In this document: one piece after another, positions 7,777-16,183 of the stretch
How the letters are laid out: every line of letters starts with the position of its first letter
How positions within the stretch are numbered: position 1 is the stretch's first letter
DNA from: Sinorhizobium terangae
GTDB lineage: Bacteria > Pseudomonadota > Alphaproteobacteria > Rhizobiales > Rhizobiaceae
Direction: 5' to 3'
Assembly (NCBI RefSeq): GCF_029714365.1
Contig: NZ_CP121659.1
Location: 620,001-684,000, forward strand
Length of the DNA: 64,000 nt
The notes under the pieces: model-generated
The model's input: only the letters and a program-made list of their open reading frames with translations
Database searches by the model: none
What the model was told of the DNA's origin: nothing
Translations under genes and position numbers: made by a program

Positions 7777-8784
7777 ATGTCTAATCCCGTCCTGGTCGAA
7801 GTAACTCGCGGAAATCTAGTCGAAAGCCGCCATCGCGGCACGGTCATCGTTGTCGACGGTGACGGCAACACCGTGTTTTCATTGGGCGATACGGACGCTG
7901 CCATCTTCCCGCGTTCGGCGTGCAAGGCCATGCAGGCTTTGCCGCTGGTCGAAAGCGGCGCGGCGGACGCCTACGGGTTCGGCGCCAAGGCGCTGGCGCT
8001 CGCCTGTGCTTCGCATTCCGGCGAGCCGGAACATGTCGCGCTTGCGGCTGAAATGCTGGCGGCGGCCGGTCGGGATGTCGATGCGCTCGAATGCGGCGCG
8101 CACTGGTCCTTCGACCAGAAGACCTTAATCGGGCAGGCTCGTTCGATCGAGGGGCCGAGCGCCTTGCATAACAATTGTTCCGGCAAGCATGCGGGCTTCG
8201 TCTGCGCTTGCTGTCATTCGGGCACGGAGGTTCGCGGCTATGTCGGCTACGACCATCCGATCCAGCAGGAAATCCGCGGCGTCATGGAAAGCCTGACGGG
8301 TGCAATCCTTGCGCGCGACAATTGCGGGGTCGACGGCTGCTCGATCCCGACCTATGCCGTGCCCTTGAACGGGCTTGCCCATGGCTTCGCCAAAATGGCG
8401 ACGGGGGCAGGGCTTGCGGCCGAGCGGGCGCGCGCTTCCAGGCGGCTGATCGAGGCCTGCATGGCCGAGCCCTTCTACGTCGCGGGTACCAAGCGTGCCT
8501 GCACGCGGCTGATGAAGACTGCGCCGGGCCGCATTTTTGCCAAGACCGGCGCCGAAGGCGTCTTCTGTGCGGCGATCCCGGAGAAGGGGATCGCCATCGC
8601 GGTCAAATGCGAAGACGGGACGACCCGCGCCGCCGAGGCGATGGTGACCGCGACGCTTGCGCGGCTCTTCGCCGATGATCCTCAGGTCCAAACGGCGCTG
8701 ATGGCACAAGCCAACCATTCAATGCGCAACTGGAACGGCATCCATGTGGGCGACGTGCGCGTGACGGAAGCTCTTTCCGCCTAG
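7777..8784 (+). CDS. Class 3 (Rhizobium-type) L-asparaginase
   Basis: A 335-residue asparaginase II family enzyme hydrolysing L-asparagine to aspartate and ammonia. Key residues of the Rhizobium etli class 3 enzyme are present with a one-residue offset: Ser47-x-x-Lys50 (RSACK), Ser79 (ASHSG), the zinc ligands Cys134 and Lys137 (NNCSGKH) and Cys188 (DGCSIP), and a Lys in AKTGAEG. ATG 7777 follows GAGGG with 5-bp spacing; the frame opens earlier at a TTG (7765) that I do not favour. A family C repeat begins right after the stop. Structurally unrelated to enterobacterial asparaginases. Confidence 0.92.
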   Translation: MSNPVLVEVTRGNLVESRHRGTVIVVDGDGNTVFSLGDTDAAIFPRSACKAMQALPLVESGAADAYGFGAKALALACASHSGEPEHVALAAEMLAAAGRDVDALECGAHWSFDQKTLIGQARSIEGPSALHNNCSGKHAGFVCACCHSGTEVRGYVGYDHPIQQEIRGVMESLTGAILARDNCGVDGCSIPTYAVPLNGLAHGFAKMATGAGLAAERARASRRLIEACMAEPFYVAGTKRACTRLMKTAPGRIFAKTGAEGVFCAAIPEKGIAIAVKCEDGTTRAAEAMVTATLARLFADDPQVQTALMAQANHSMRNWNGIHVGDVRVTEALSA

Positions 8785-8829
8785 GCAATTCCAGGAAAAG
8801 TGCGTAGCGGTTTTCCATCCGGATTGCGT
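8785..8829 (+). repeat. Family C palindromic repeat, copy 1
   Basis: GCAATTCCAGGAAAAG...TTTTCCATCCGGATTGC, an interrupted palindrome of about 45 bp starting at the base after the asparaginase stop codon and ending 12 bp before the DeoR gene's stop. Related copies lie at 10802 and 12484, also between convergent genes. Confidence 0.75.
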
Positions 8830-8841
8830 AAGCTCAATGAT

Positions 8842-9591
8842 CTAGGCAACGATCAAAGCCGTGCAATCACGATAGGGCGACAGGGCTTCGGCAGGCGTCT
8901 CCGCGTGGACGATGAGCCCGGCAAGTTCGCTGACGCTCATGATGCGGTAAGGAGAGGCTGCGCCGAACTTCTCAGGAGTTGCGAGCACGTAGGTGTCCGC
9001 CGCCTGGTCGGCGATCGCGCGCTTGATCGCCGTCTCCTCGTAGTCTCCGGTCGAAAGCCCCTGCGCCGGATGAATGCCGGTGACGCCAAGGAAAAAGATA
9101 TCGACGCGGATCTGTTTGATCGCGGCGACTGTTGTCGCGCCGGTGGCCACCATCGAATGCTTGTAAAGCCTGCCGCCGATCAGGATCACCTCGGCGTCGT
9201 GACGCTCTAACTCCGCGGCGATCGTCGGGCTGTGCGTGATGATCGTGACCCGCATGTCCCGCGGCAAAGCACGAGCGATTTCGGCATTGGTCGTGCCGCC
9301 ATCCAGAAAGACCGTTTGCCCGGGTTTGACGAGGTCAGCCGCTCGTCGTCCGAGTCGGCGCTTGAGGTCGCTGGCGATCGCCTGGCGTGCGGCGAAATCC
9401 GGGAGCGGCGGCGCCAGAGGCAGGGCTCCGCCGTGAACCCGCCTGAGCAGGCCCTCTACCGCCATTTCCCTGAGGTCGCGGCGGATCGTGTCTTCCGAAA
9501 GCCCGAGTTCGTCCGCAAGCGTCTTGGCGACAATTTGCCCATCGCGGGCAAGCCTTGCCGAGATCATCGCCCGTCTTTGCGTCGTCAGCAT
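8842..9591 (-). CDS. DeoR family transcriptional regulator
   Basis: A 249-residue DeoR/GlpR-type regulator. The N-terminal winged helix (residues 6-58, VAKTLADELGLSEDTIRRDLREM) and the linker RVHGGALPL are typical. The C-terminal sugar-phosphate isomerase-like sensor has VFLDGGTTNAEIA and IDIFFLGVTGI. Effectors for this family are usually phosphorylated sugars. The start ATG (9591) follows GGAGGAATCG. It is divergent from the DUF4406 gene with a 93-bp shared control region that holds a perfect GATATT/AATATC repeat, so it probably controls itself and that gene. Confidence 0.92.
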   Translation of the reverse strand: MLTTQRRAMISARLARDGQIVAKTLADELGLSEDTIRRDLREMAVEGLLRRVHGGALPLAPPLPDFAARQAIASDLKRRLGRRAADLVKPGQTVFLDGGTTNAEIARALPRDMRVTIITHSPTIAAELERHDAEVILIGGRLYKHSMVATGATTVAAIKQIRVDIFFLGVTGIHPAQGLSTGDYEETAIKRAIADQAADTYVLATPEKFGAASPYRIMSVSELAGLIVHAETPAEALSPYRDCTALIVA

Positions 9592-9610
9592 CGATTCCTC
9601 CTTGACTCAT

Positions 9611-9640
9611 TCACGATATTGCACGAAATATCACGATACT
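9611..9640. promoter_or_regulatory. Candidate operator between DeoR regulator and DUF4406 gene
   Basis: TCACGATA occurs twice as a direct repeat (9611 and 9631), enclosing the perfect inverted repeat GATATT (9615-9620) / AATATC (9627-9632) with a six-base spacer. Further AATATC-like and CGTG steps follow to 9675. Position and symmetry fit binding by the adjacent DeoR regulator. Confidence 0.55.
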
Positions 9641-9684
9641 CCAGGAATATCAGGAAAATTCGTGTAATAACGTGGAGGATGGCT

Positions 9685-10056
9685 ATGTTGATTCTCATTG
9701 CGGGCCCCTATCGCTCGGGCACGGGTGACGACCCGGCAAAAATGGCGGAAAATTTGGAGCGTCTAGAGGAGCCGTCCTATGCGCTCTTCAAGGCCGGGCA
9801 CGTGCCAATGATCGGGGAATGGGTGGCCTTGCCCGTGTGGCATGCCGCCGGCGGAAGCCGAGTGGGCGACGACCTTTATGAGGAGATCTTCCATCCCGTT
9901 GCCCACCGTCTGCTTGCGCTCTGCGACGCAGTCCTGCGGTTGCCGGGCGAGTCCAAAGGCGCGGACAACGATGTGCGCATCGCCCGCGAGCGCGGCATTC
10001 CAGTCTACTACCGGCTCGAAGACGTGCCGGGCTGTGCGGGAACGGTAGCCCCGTGA
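9685..10056 (+). CDS. DUF4406 (nucleoside deoxyribosyltransferase-like) protein
   Basis: A 123-residue protein starting LILIAGPYRSGTGDDPAKMAENL, the family's phosphate-loop-like GPYR(S/T) motif, with GHVPMIGEWVALPVW and a C-terminal ADNDVRIARERGIPVYY segment. DUF4406 has a nucleoside 2-deoxyribosyltransferase-like fold; the substrate is not known. Two ATGs are possible: 9679 abuts the GGAGG directly, whereas 9685 lies 6 bp after it, so I choose 9685. Single gene, divergent from the DeoR regulator that probably represses it. Confidence 0.8.
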   Translation: MLILIAGPYRSGTGDDPAKMAENLERLEEPSYALFKAGHVPMIGEWVALPVWHAAGGSRVGDDLYEEIFHPVAHRLLALCDAVLRLPGESKGADNDVRIARERGIPVYYRLEDVPGCAGTVAP

Positions 10057-10141
10057 TATGGAAGGGTGGGGCGGATTGCGACAGGCCGGGCGTTCAGAGG
10101 CCTTGTAAACAGCAGCAATTTCATTTTCTCTGCTGGCGAAC

Positions 10142-10160
10142 TTGCGGCACCGCGCCGCAA
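10142..10160. promoter_or_regulatory. Palindrome upstream of glutathione transferase gene
   Basis: Perfect 7-bp inverted repeat TTGCGGC / GCCGCAA with a 5-bp spacer, ending 10 bp before the GGAGG of the next gene. It could be an operator or a 5' UTR hairpin. Confidence 0.35.
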
Positions 10161-10179
10161 CACCATCACGGGAGGCAGA

Positions 10180-10803
10180 ATGATGCTGAAACTGTTTTAC
10201 GCGCCCGGAACCTGTTCGCTCGCCTCACACATTGCGCTCGAGGAGGCCGGAGCGGCCTATGAAGCCCGTCGCGTCGATTTCGCGAAGGCCGAACAGACCA
10301 CTCCCGAATATCTCGCGATCAATCCGAAGGGACGGGTGCCGGCGCTCGTGACCGACCGCGGGATCCTGACGAAAACGCCGGCAATCCTCGCCTATGTCGC
10401 CCAGAGTTTTCCCGAGAAGCGGCTTGCTCCCCTCGACGATCCGTTCGAGTTTGCAAGGCTGCAGTCGTTCCTGAGTTATCTCTGCTCGACGGTGCACGTC
10501 GCCCATGCCCATGCTCGGCGCGGCCCGAGATGGGCGGACGATCCGGCGGCGCATGAGGCAATGAAGGCCAAGGTGCCGCAGAACATGGGCGATTGCTTCG
10601 CGCTGATCGAAAGCAAGATGTTTGCCGGCCCCTTCGTGATGGGCGAGAACTATACGATCGCTGATCCCTATCTCTTCACGATCGCCAATTGGCTGGAGGG
10701 CGATGGTGTCGATCCGGGGCGCTTCCCGAAAGTTCTCGACCACCGCAACCGCATGGTCGCACGGCCGGCCGTTGCCAAGATCCTCGCTGCGGTACAGGCC
10801 TAA
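10180..10803 (+). CDS. Glutathione S-transferase family protein
   Basis: A 207-residue GST. The N-terminal thioredoxin fold (1-78) has LFYAPGTCSLASHIALEEAG, where Cys and Ser occupy the beta-class active-site region, followed by NPKGRVPALV with the cis-proline and TKTPAILAYVAQ. The helical C-terminal domain holds NYTIADPYLF. Conjugates glutathione to electrophiles in the cytosol; the substrate is unknown. GGAGG at 10171-10175 serves ATG 10180 or ATG 10183 (MLKLFY). The frame is open upstream to 10066 but without RBS. A family C repeat overlaps the stop codon. Confidence 0.92.
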   Translation: MMLKLFYAPGTCSLASHIALEEAGAAYEARRVDFAKAEQTTPEYLAINPKGRVPALVTDRGILTKTPAILAYVAQSFPEKRLAPLDDPFEFARLQSFLSYLCSTVHVAHAHARRGPRWADDPAAHEAMKAKVPQNMGDCFALIESKMFAGPFVMGENYTIADPYLFTIANWLEGDGVDPGRFPKVLDHRNRMVARPAVAKILAAVQA

Positions 10804-10843
10804 TTTCAGGAGAAGTGTGTAACGGCTTTCGAGCGGCCGAATT
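10802..10843 (+). repeat. Family C palindromic repeat, copy 2
   Basis: AATTTCAGGAGAAGTGTG...GCGGCCGAATT: a diverged copy of the element at 8785, overlapping the GST stop codon and ending 6 bp before the convergent YjbR-type gene's stop. Confidence 0.65.
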
Positions 10844-10849
10844 TCAAGT

Positions 10850-11212
10850 TCAGTTCGACTTGGCGTCGAAGCGGCTTGCAAGGCGCCTCGGCGCCTTTTC
10901 CCGCCAGGCGGCGATCAGTCTTTGCGTCAATGCTTCGTCGTCGATTGGGGCGAGTCTCACCAACATCGCCGGCCAGCCTTTGTAGTGATCGGTCTCGAAG
11001 AAAAGCGATGGATCGAGTTCCATCAACATCTCCTTTTCTTCGAGCGCGCACATGACCACCAGTGTGTGCGGGTCTTTCATCCGGACAAAGCTCTTGCCTT
11101 TGACGAGCAGAGCCGGTGTCCCATAGGACGTGCCGACCGTCGTTTCCGGGAGTCCTGCCGCCTCCGCCAGCCGCCGCACGCGCTCGAAGGAGCGTTCGAG
11201 ATCATCGCTCAT
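10850..11212 (-). CDS. MmcQ/YjbR family protein
   Basis: A 120-residue member of the MmcQ/YjbR (DUF419) family: small, single-domain proteins with a CyaY-like fold that may bind DNA. Typical elements are LPETTVGTSYGTPALLVKGKSFVRMKD, a middle VVMCALEEKEMLME strand, the YKGWPAMLVRLAPID segment, and a C-terminal helix AWREKAPRRLASRF. Function unknown. The ATG at 11210-11212 is the first in frame. Convergent with the GST gene. It has no evident partner; the next gene on this strand starts 250 bp upstream. Confidence 0.85.
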   Translation of the reverse strand: MSDDLERSFERVRRLAEAAGLPETTVGTSYGTPALLVKGKSFVRMKDPHTLVVMCALEEKEMLMELDPSLFFETDHYKGWPAMLVRLAPIDDEALTQRLIAAWREKAPRRLASRFDAKSN

Positions 11213-11268
11213 GTCTCACCATCGCCTCTGCGTTGCGCTATCGCAGTGCGGCCAAAGATACCTTCAGA

Positions 11269-11463
11269 TCAGGCACAGTCGCAATGTTCGCCGACAGCGC
11301 GCGGCCATGGCCAGCCGGGAAACGGCAGATCGGCCAGTTCGCGTTCGTCCATGCGGGCGACGTCCGGATGCTGCAGCGGATCGCGCTGCCAGTTGAGCAA
11401 TGTTTCGACTCGATTGCCTGGGTTCGATGCGGCACGGTTGAATATCGATAGAATCTTCAGCAT
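11269..11463 (-). CDS. Small protein, DUF1127-like
   Basis: A 64-residue basic/amphipathic protein, MLKILSIFNRAASNPGNRV..., with a C-terminal RMDERELADLPF that recalls the arginine-rich DUF1127 (YjiS) small proteins of rhizobia, though the match is partial and the protein ends in GEHCDCA. An AAAGGAT RBS precedes the ATG. It is divergent from the LysR gene by 90 bp, and a perfect GATGCTC/GAGCATC palindrome lies in its 5' region, so it is a likely LysR target. Function not known. Confidence 0.55.
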   Translation of the reverse strand: MLKILSIFNRAASNPGNRVETLLNWQRDPLQHPDVARMDERELADLPFPGWPWPRAVGEHCDCA

Positions 11464-11479
11464 GGCGGATCATCCTTTC

Positions 11480-11495
11480 GATGCTCCTGAGCATC
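11480..11495. promoter_or_regulatory. Palindrome between small protein and LysR genes
   Basis: Perfect inverted repeat GATGCTC / GAGCATC with a 2-bp centre, 17 bp from the small protein's ATG and 58 bp from the LysR start. It could be the LysR binding site or a 5' UTR hairpin. Confidence 0.4.
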
Positions 11496-11553
11496 CGCCC
11501 GTTGCGGCAAGATTTCAATTGAGATTGCCGGCGACGCGGTTTAGAAAAACTAT

Positions 11554-12477
11554 ATGAGGGAGCTGAATGCCATTCATCTCAATGGCCTGCGCGCGGTCGA
11601 AGCGGCCGGGCGGCTAGGCTCGCTGGCGAGTGCCGCGGAAGAACTCGGCGTCACCACCGGCGCCGTCAGCCAGCAGATTACCAAGACGGAAGCGCAACTC
11701 GGCCGCACACTGTTCGAGCGCACCTCGCGCGGGTTCGTCGCCACGGACTTCGGACGCCTGTTCCTCGCGCGTCTGTCAAGCGCTTTCGGCGAACTTGCCG
11801 ATACGGTGGCATCGGCGCGTCGCCGGGATGAATCGGTGCTGACGATCTCAGTGGCCCCGGTTTTCGCAGCCCGATGGCTGGTTTACCGATTGAACCGTTT
11901 TGCCGAGCGGCATCCGGATATCCGGCTGAGGATCGATGCGACGACCACCCTCGTGAACCTCGACACTTCCGACGTGGATGTCGGCATCCGCGTTGGCACT
12001 GGTGACTGGCCGGGTGTGCATGCCGAACTCCTGTTGGAACAGGAGATCTTCCCCGTCTGCTCGCCGAACATGGCTGGAAACCTGCGCGCGCCTGCAGATA
12101 TTCTAAATCTGCCGGCGGTGATCGACGGTCACTCGATGTTCACTTGGGAAGTGTGGTTGAAGGAGGCCGGCCTGTCGGGCTCCGAAATGACCGTACGCCA
12201 CACGTTCAACGAAGCCTCGCTCGCACTCGATGCGACGATTGCCGGACAGGGCGTCATGCTCGCTTGGCAAACCCTTGCCGGTTATGCCGTGACCGAAGGC
12301 AGTCTCGTTGCGCCATTTGGTATCCGGGCGAAGACTGGCTTCGGCCATTATTTCGTGCATTCGCGATCCCGGCGCGAGAGTAAGGCCGCCGCGGCTTTCA
12401 AGCGCTGGGTGCGCGATGAGGTCGAAGAGGGAATGCGGCTGCTCGACGCCAAGGTTTCGAGCTATCTCGGCAAGTGA
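11554..12477 (+). CDS. LysR family regulator, GcvA-like
   Basis: A 307-residue LysR regulator. The N-terminal helix-turn-helix (about 9-66) has GRLGSLASAAEELGVTTGAVSQQITKTEAQLG. The substrate-binding domain (about 93-295) carries LRIDATTTLVNLDTSDVDVGIRVGTGDWPG, the pattern of the GcvA/AmpR branch. The effector is unknown. The nearest divergent gene is the 64-residue protein at 11269. ATG 11554 has no strong RBS in view. A family C repeat follows the stop. Confidence 0.9.
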   Translation: MRELNAIHLNGLRAVEAAGRLGSLASAAEELGVTTGAVSQQITKTEAQLGRTLFERTSRGFVATDFGRLFLARLSSAFGELADTVASARRRDESVLTISVAPVFAARWLVYRLNRFAERHPDIRLRIDATTTLVNLDTSDVDVGIRVGTGDWPGVHAELLLEQEIFPVCSPNMAGNLRAPADILNLPAVIDGHSMFTWEVWLKEAGLSGSEMTVRHTFNEASLALDATIAGQGVMLAWQTLAGYAVTEGSLVAPFGIRAKTGFGHYFVHSRSRRESKAAAAFKRWVRDEVEEGMRLLDAKVSSYLGK

Positions 12478-12483
12478 GCGCAA

Positions 12484-12527
12484 GCAATTCCAGGAAAAGT
12501 GTGTAACGGTTCTCCGTCCGGGTTGCG
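12484..12527 (+). repeat. Family C palindromic repeat, copy 3
   Basis: GCAATTCCAGGAAAAGTGTG...TTCTCCGTCCGGGTTGC, close to the copy at 8785. It lies between the convergent LysR and GST genes, 6 bp past the LysR stop. Confidence 0.75.
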
Positions 12528-12550
12528 TCAAATGACGAAGCTCGGCGATC

Positions 12551-13210
12551 CTATTCCGGCTCCTTCAGGCGCTCCTCCATCATGGCGATGAAGCAGGGGC
12601 GCGACTGGCAACGCGCAAGCCACGCCTTGATGCGCGGATGCCGGTCGAACAGCGCGGTCTGGGTCATCGTGTAGCGGAAGACCTCGGCAAGGTTGAGATC
12701 GGCGACGGTGAAGCGGTTGCCGACGACGTAATCGCAGTTATCGAGGTGCGCTTCGAGAACCGCGAAGGCTTTCTGAAGTGACTTGGCGCAAGCAGCAATG
12801 CGCGCTTGACCCTCGGGCGTGTCCTCGATGCCGTTGTCATAAGCGAGAACGATCTTGACCGCATGCGGCTCCACCTCCGTCGCCGCCCACATCGTCCAAT
12901 TGCCCATCTGTCCGTCCTCGCGGAGATCGGCCGGCGCGAGAGGACCGCCATATTTGCGCGCGAGATAGAGATTGTTGGCGAGTGACTCCGTCAGGACCAG
13001 ACCGTCGTCATCGATAGCGGGGATGAGGCCCATCGGATTGATCGCGAGATAGCTCGGCGACCTGGTGTTGAGCGGTGCATCGGCGGCGAGCGGATCGGCG
13101 ACGCGGCGCGCCTGAATCACCGGTACGGACGTGAAGGGAATGCCAAGCTCGCGCGCCATCCAGTAGTTGCGCGATGCGCGCGAACGATAAACTCCGTAAA
13201 TTGTCAGCAT
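12551..13210 (-). CDS. Glutathione S-transferase family protein
   Basis: A 219-residue GST. The thioredoxin-like N-terminal domain starts [22 protein letters not shown] and holds [34 protein letters not shown], with the usual ESxA glutathione contact shifted to ESLA. The helical domain (about 95-210) has [15 protein letters not shown] 13210 follows GGAGG; the upstream ATG at 13246 lacks one. It converges with the LysR gene and is unlikely to be controlled from that side. Cytosolic; substrate unknown. Confidence 0.92.
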   Translation of the reverse strand: MLTIYGVYRSRASRNYWMARELGIPFTSVPVIQARRVADPLAADAPLNTRSPSYLAINPMGLIPAIDDDGLVLTESLANNLYLARKYGGPLAPADLREDGQMGNWTMWAATEVEPHAVKIVLAYDNGIEDTPEGQARIAACAKSLQKAFAVLEAHLDNCDYVVGNRFTVADLNLAEVFRYTMTQTALFDRHPRIKAWLARCQSRPCFIAMMEERLKEPE

Positions 13211-13450
13211 TCTGGCTTCCTCCCGACCGTTGTGATGCGCATTCAATAGGCGATTGCCGGGGCCGGCAGAAGCGTCCTCGGTTGATGTCGCTCATGAAAT
13301 CTCTTGATGAAACGCAGCCCCTGCGCTCCTTCGGGTCGTACCTGTTGCGGCGACCGTGCCCGGCATGCAACCTTGAGACGCTTTTTTCCCGCAAAATTTA
13401 GAGAAGCATAACCTCTATTAGCTAGACCGGAGACCGGATCGATCCGCAAT

Positions 13451-15814
13451 ATGTTGGCGTTGCTCTTCCGGAGGCTTTGCTTGGCAAGGAAAACGTCCCG
13501 CAATACCCGCTATGCCGCCCTCAATGCCGGAGACAACGTGGAGACGCGCCGGCTGATCGACGCCGGCAATCGGCTGGCGGACGAGGTGGCGCGCATTTTT
13601 CCTTCCGAGCCTGACATAGCCGATCGCCACTATTGGCTGGAGACGATGATCAATCACGTCCCGGACTATATTTTTGCCAAAGACACGAAGGGCCGCTTTC
13701 TCATCGCCAATGAGGTCACCGTCGCAGACAACGGGCTTACGAGTCTTCAGGATCTCGTCGGCAAGACGGATTTCGACCTGCACCCGGCGGAGTCCGCACA
13801 GGCGATCGCCGACGTGGAACAGCGCGTGATCGAGACCGGCGAACCGATCTTCGGGATAGAGGAGCGCGCGATCGTCACGAAGGGGCGCGATCGCTGGTTG
13901 ATGACATCCAAGGTGCCGCTGCGCAACAAGAGTGGCAAGATCGTCGGCGTTGTCGGCGTTTCGCGTGATATCAGCGATCGAAAAGCGGCGGAACGCCTGC
14001 TCGAAGGTCAGGCGCGGCTGCTGGAGATGATCGCAAAGGGCAAGCCGCTCGATCAGTTCTTCACCGACCTCATCTTGCTGATCGAATTGCTGCTGCCGGG
14101 CACCAAGGGTTCCATCCTGTTTCTCTCCGAGGACGGGCGGCATCTTCTGCATGGCGCTGCCCCGAGCCTGGACGAGGTGTTTTGTGCCACGATCCATGGA
14201 GTCGAGATCGGTCCGAGGGTCGGTTCGTGTGGAACGGCCGCCTGGCGCGGCGAGCAGGTAATCGTTGCGGACGTGTTCGCCGATCCGTTGTGGGAAGGCT
14301 ACACCGATGTTGTGAAGCCCTACGGCTTCCGTTCCTGCTGGTCGACGCCGATTCACGCTCACGACCGCAAGGTGCTCGGAACTTTCGCGCTCTATTCCGA
14401 GGAGGCCGGCGTCCCGAGCGAGCAGCAGAAGGAGCTGATCGCCACGGCGACGTACCTCGCCGGAATCGCGATCGAACGCAAACGAGCCGAAGACAGAATA
14501 AGCTTCATGGCGCATCACGATGCGCTGACGGGCCTTCCCAATCGCGTCCTGTTCGAGGAGCAGGTGGCCGGCATGATCGAGGCGATTCGCGGACGCGATC
14601 AGTGGGCAGTGCTCGCCTTTCTGGACCTCGACAATTTCAAGCTCATCAATGACAGTCTCGGGCATACGGCCGGCGACGAGTTGCTGAAGGCGGTTTCCGA
14701 GCGCATGCGCGCGGCAGTGCGCAAGTCCGACATGGTCGTACGGGTCGGCGGCGACGAGTTCATACTGCTCCTCAACGGCGTGCCGACGGAGCGCGACGTC
14801 GTCCTGTCGCGCCTCGAGGAAATCCGCGCGGCCATTGCTGCGCCGGTACAACTCAGCGGCCGCAGCCTGCGGGTGACTTGCAGTATGGGCGTCGCCTGCT
14901 TTCCCAATCAGGGCCGGACCGTCAGCGAATTGCTTGCCAATGCCGATGCCGCGATGTACCGCGCCAAGGAGCTCGGGCGCAACAACCTGCAGGTCTTCAC
15001 CGAAGAGATGGCGGCCAAGGCGCATGAGAAGCTCTTGCGGCAGGAGGAACTGCGCGAGGCGATCGCCCGCGACGAATTTTTTCTGCATTTCCAACCGCAG
15101 ATGAACCTTGCAAGCGGCCGCATCTTCGCGGCAGAGGCATTGTTGCGCTGGCAGCACCCGGTGCAAGGGGTGATTTCGCCCGGTGCCTTTATCCCGCTGG
15201 CGGAGGAAACCGGCCTGATCGTGCCGATCGGCGATTGGGTTCTGAAAACCGCATGCCGTCAGTGCAAGGCCTGGCAGGATGCCGGCCTACCGCCGCTGAT
15301 CATCAGCGTCAATGTCTCCGCCCGGCAGTTCCTCGAGCGCAACTGGGCGACCCGCGTGGCGGCGGTGCTTGCGGAAACCGGCCTGGAGGCTCGCTATCTC
15401 GAACTCGAACTGACCGAGAGCCTGATCATGCAGGATGTGCCCGGCGCGATCGCGACGATGCACGAGTTGGAGGCGATCGGCGTGCACCTTGCAATCGACG
15501 ACTTCGGGACGGGCTATTCGAGCCTCAGCGCTCTTAAGCGATTCCCGGTGCAACGGCTGAAGATCGACCGCTCGTTCGTCGAGGACGTTCCTGTCGACGA
15601 CGACGACAAGGCCATCACCTCGGCGATCATTTCGCTCGCGCAGAATCTTGGTCTGCGGGTCATCGCCGAAGGCGTGGAAACGGAGGCGCAGGTCGATTTC
15701 CTGCGGCAAAGCGGTTGTGATGAGATCCAGGGCTATTTCTTCAGCCCGCCGCTTGTCGCCCGTGATTTCGAGGCGCTGCTTGGCCAGCCCGGGCTCCACG
15801 CTGACTGTATCTGA
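13451..15814 (+). CDS. PAS-GAF-GGDEF-EAL c-di-GMP signalling protein
   Basis: A 787-residue soluble sensor. Domain order: PAS (about 65-180; MINHVPDYIFAKDTKGRFLIAN), GAF (about 190-340; SCGTAAWRGEQVIVADVFADPLWEGY), GGDEF (about 350-510; intact VGGDEF, preceded by RKSD, a possible RxxD inhibitory site) and EAL (about 530-780; EALLRW, ELTESL, AIDDFGTGYSS, LKIDRSFV, IAEGVE and QGYFFSPP, all catalytic residues present). Both synthesis and hydrolysis of c-di-GMP are possible; the direction cannot be told from sequence. No transmembrane helix. ATG 13451 has only a weak RBS, so the true start may be slightly downstream. Confidence 0.9.
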   Translation: MLALLFRRLCLARKTSRNTRYAALNAGDNVETRRLIDAGNRLADEVARIFPSEPDIADRHYWLETMINHVPDYIFAKDTKGRFLIANEVTVADNGLTSLQDLVGKTDFDLHPAESAQAIADVEQRVIETGEPIFGIEERAIVTKGRDRWLMTSKVPLRNKSGKIVGVVGVSRDISDRKAAERLLEGQARLLEMIAKGKPLDQFFTDLILLIELLLPGTKGSILFLSEDGRHLLHGAAPSLDEVFCATIHGVEIGPRVGSCGTAAWRGEQVIVADVFADPLWEGYTDVVKPYGFRSCWSTPIHAHDRKVLGTFALYSEEAGVPSEQQKELIATATYLAGIAIERKRAEDRISFMAHHDALTGLPNRVLFEEQVAGMIEAIRGRDQWAVLAFLDLDNFKLINDSLGHTAGDELLKAVSERMRAAVRKSDMVVRVGGDEFILLLNGVPTERDVVLSRLEEIRAAIAAPVQLSGRSLRVTCSMGVACFPNQGRTVSELLANADAAMYRAKELGRNNLQVFTEEMAAKAHEKLLRQEELREAIARDEFFLHFQPQMNLASGRIFAAEALLRWQHPVQGVISPGAFIPLAEETGLIVPIGDWVLKTACRQCKAWQDAGLPPLIISVNVSARQFLERNWATRVAAVLAETGLEARYLELELTESLIMQDVPGAIATMHELEAIGVHLAIDDFGTGYSSLSALKRFPVQRLKIDRSFVEDVPVDDDDKAITSAIISLAQNLGLRVIAEGVETEAQVDFLRQSGCDEIQGYFFSPPLVARDFEALLGQPGLHADCI

Positions 15815-16183
15815 GTGGCGGTGGCGTGGCTTGCGGAGTACGATGCCGCGATTGTGATTGGAAGTTTGCTGACATAAGTTTCGTTCCAGCCGTAGATGCG
15901 GTGACCGACGGAGAGGCGAGGGAAAATTAAGACCATTCCGCTTACATTCCGACTTGAGAATAGACCGCGATGATTTTGGTTCCAGGATCATCGTGATCCA
16001 CAGCGCCGCGTGTCTTTTGAGACGCGCAAAGGTCGCTGTAGCACTTTGAATCGCTGCATGATTTTCTCCTCAAATCGATTCCGATTTGAGGAATCATGCA
16101 GTAGGTCTGGCCCGGAGCGGGGAGGTGTGAGTCGCGGATGCGGATCGCGCCCCTTCTGCTCGCATACAACCTGCTAGAGTTCG
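15815..16183. other. 369-bp intergenic region with a family A repeat
   Basis: Between the GGDEF-EAL gene and the L,D-transpeptidase gene. It holds family A repeat copy 1 (16001-16104) and otherwise nothing I can identify. No convincing small ORF with an RBS is seen. Confidence 0.6.
16001..16104 (-). repeat. Family A double-hairpin repeat, copy 1
   Basis: About 104 bp in inverse orientation: a stem around CGCGTGTC...GAGACGCGC with CGCTGTAG, a linker, then a longer stem TGCATGATT...AATCATGCA enclosing CTCAAATCG/CGATTTGAG. The same two-stem layout recurs at 17030, 29843, 31660, 34277, 37892 and (truncated) 62768. Confidence 0.75.

Noticed and set aside
13418..15166. 582-codon minus-strand frame opposite the PAS-GAF-GGDEF-EAL gene
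   Set aside because: Antisense shadow of a gene with four recognised domains; no RBS and no recognisable motif in the frame.
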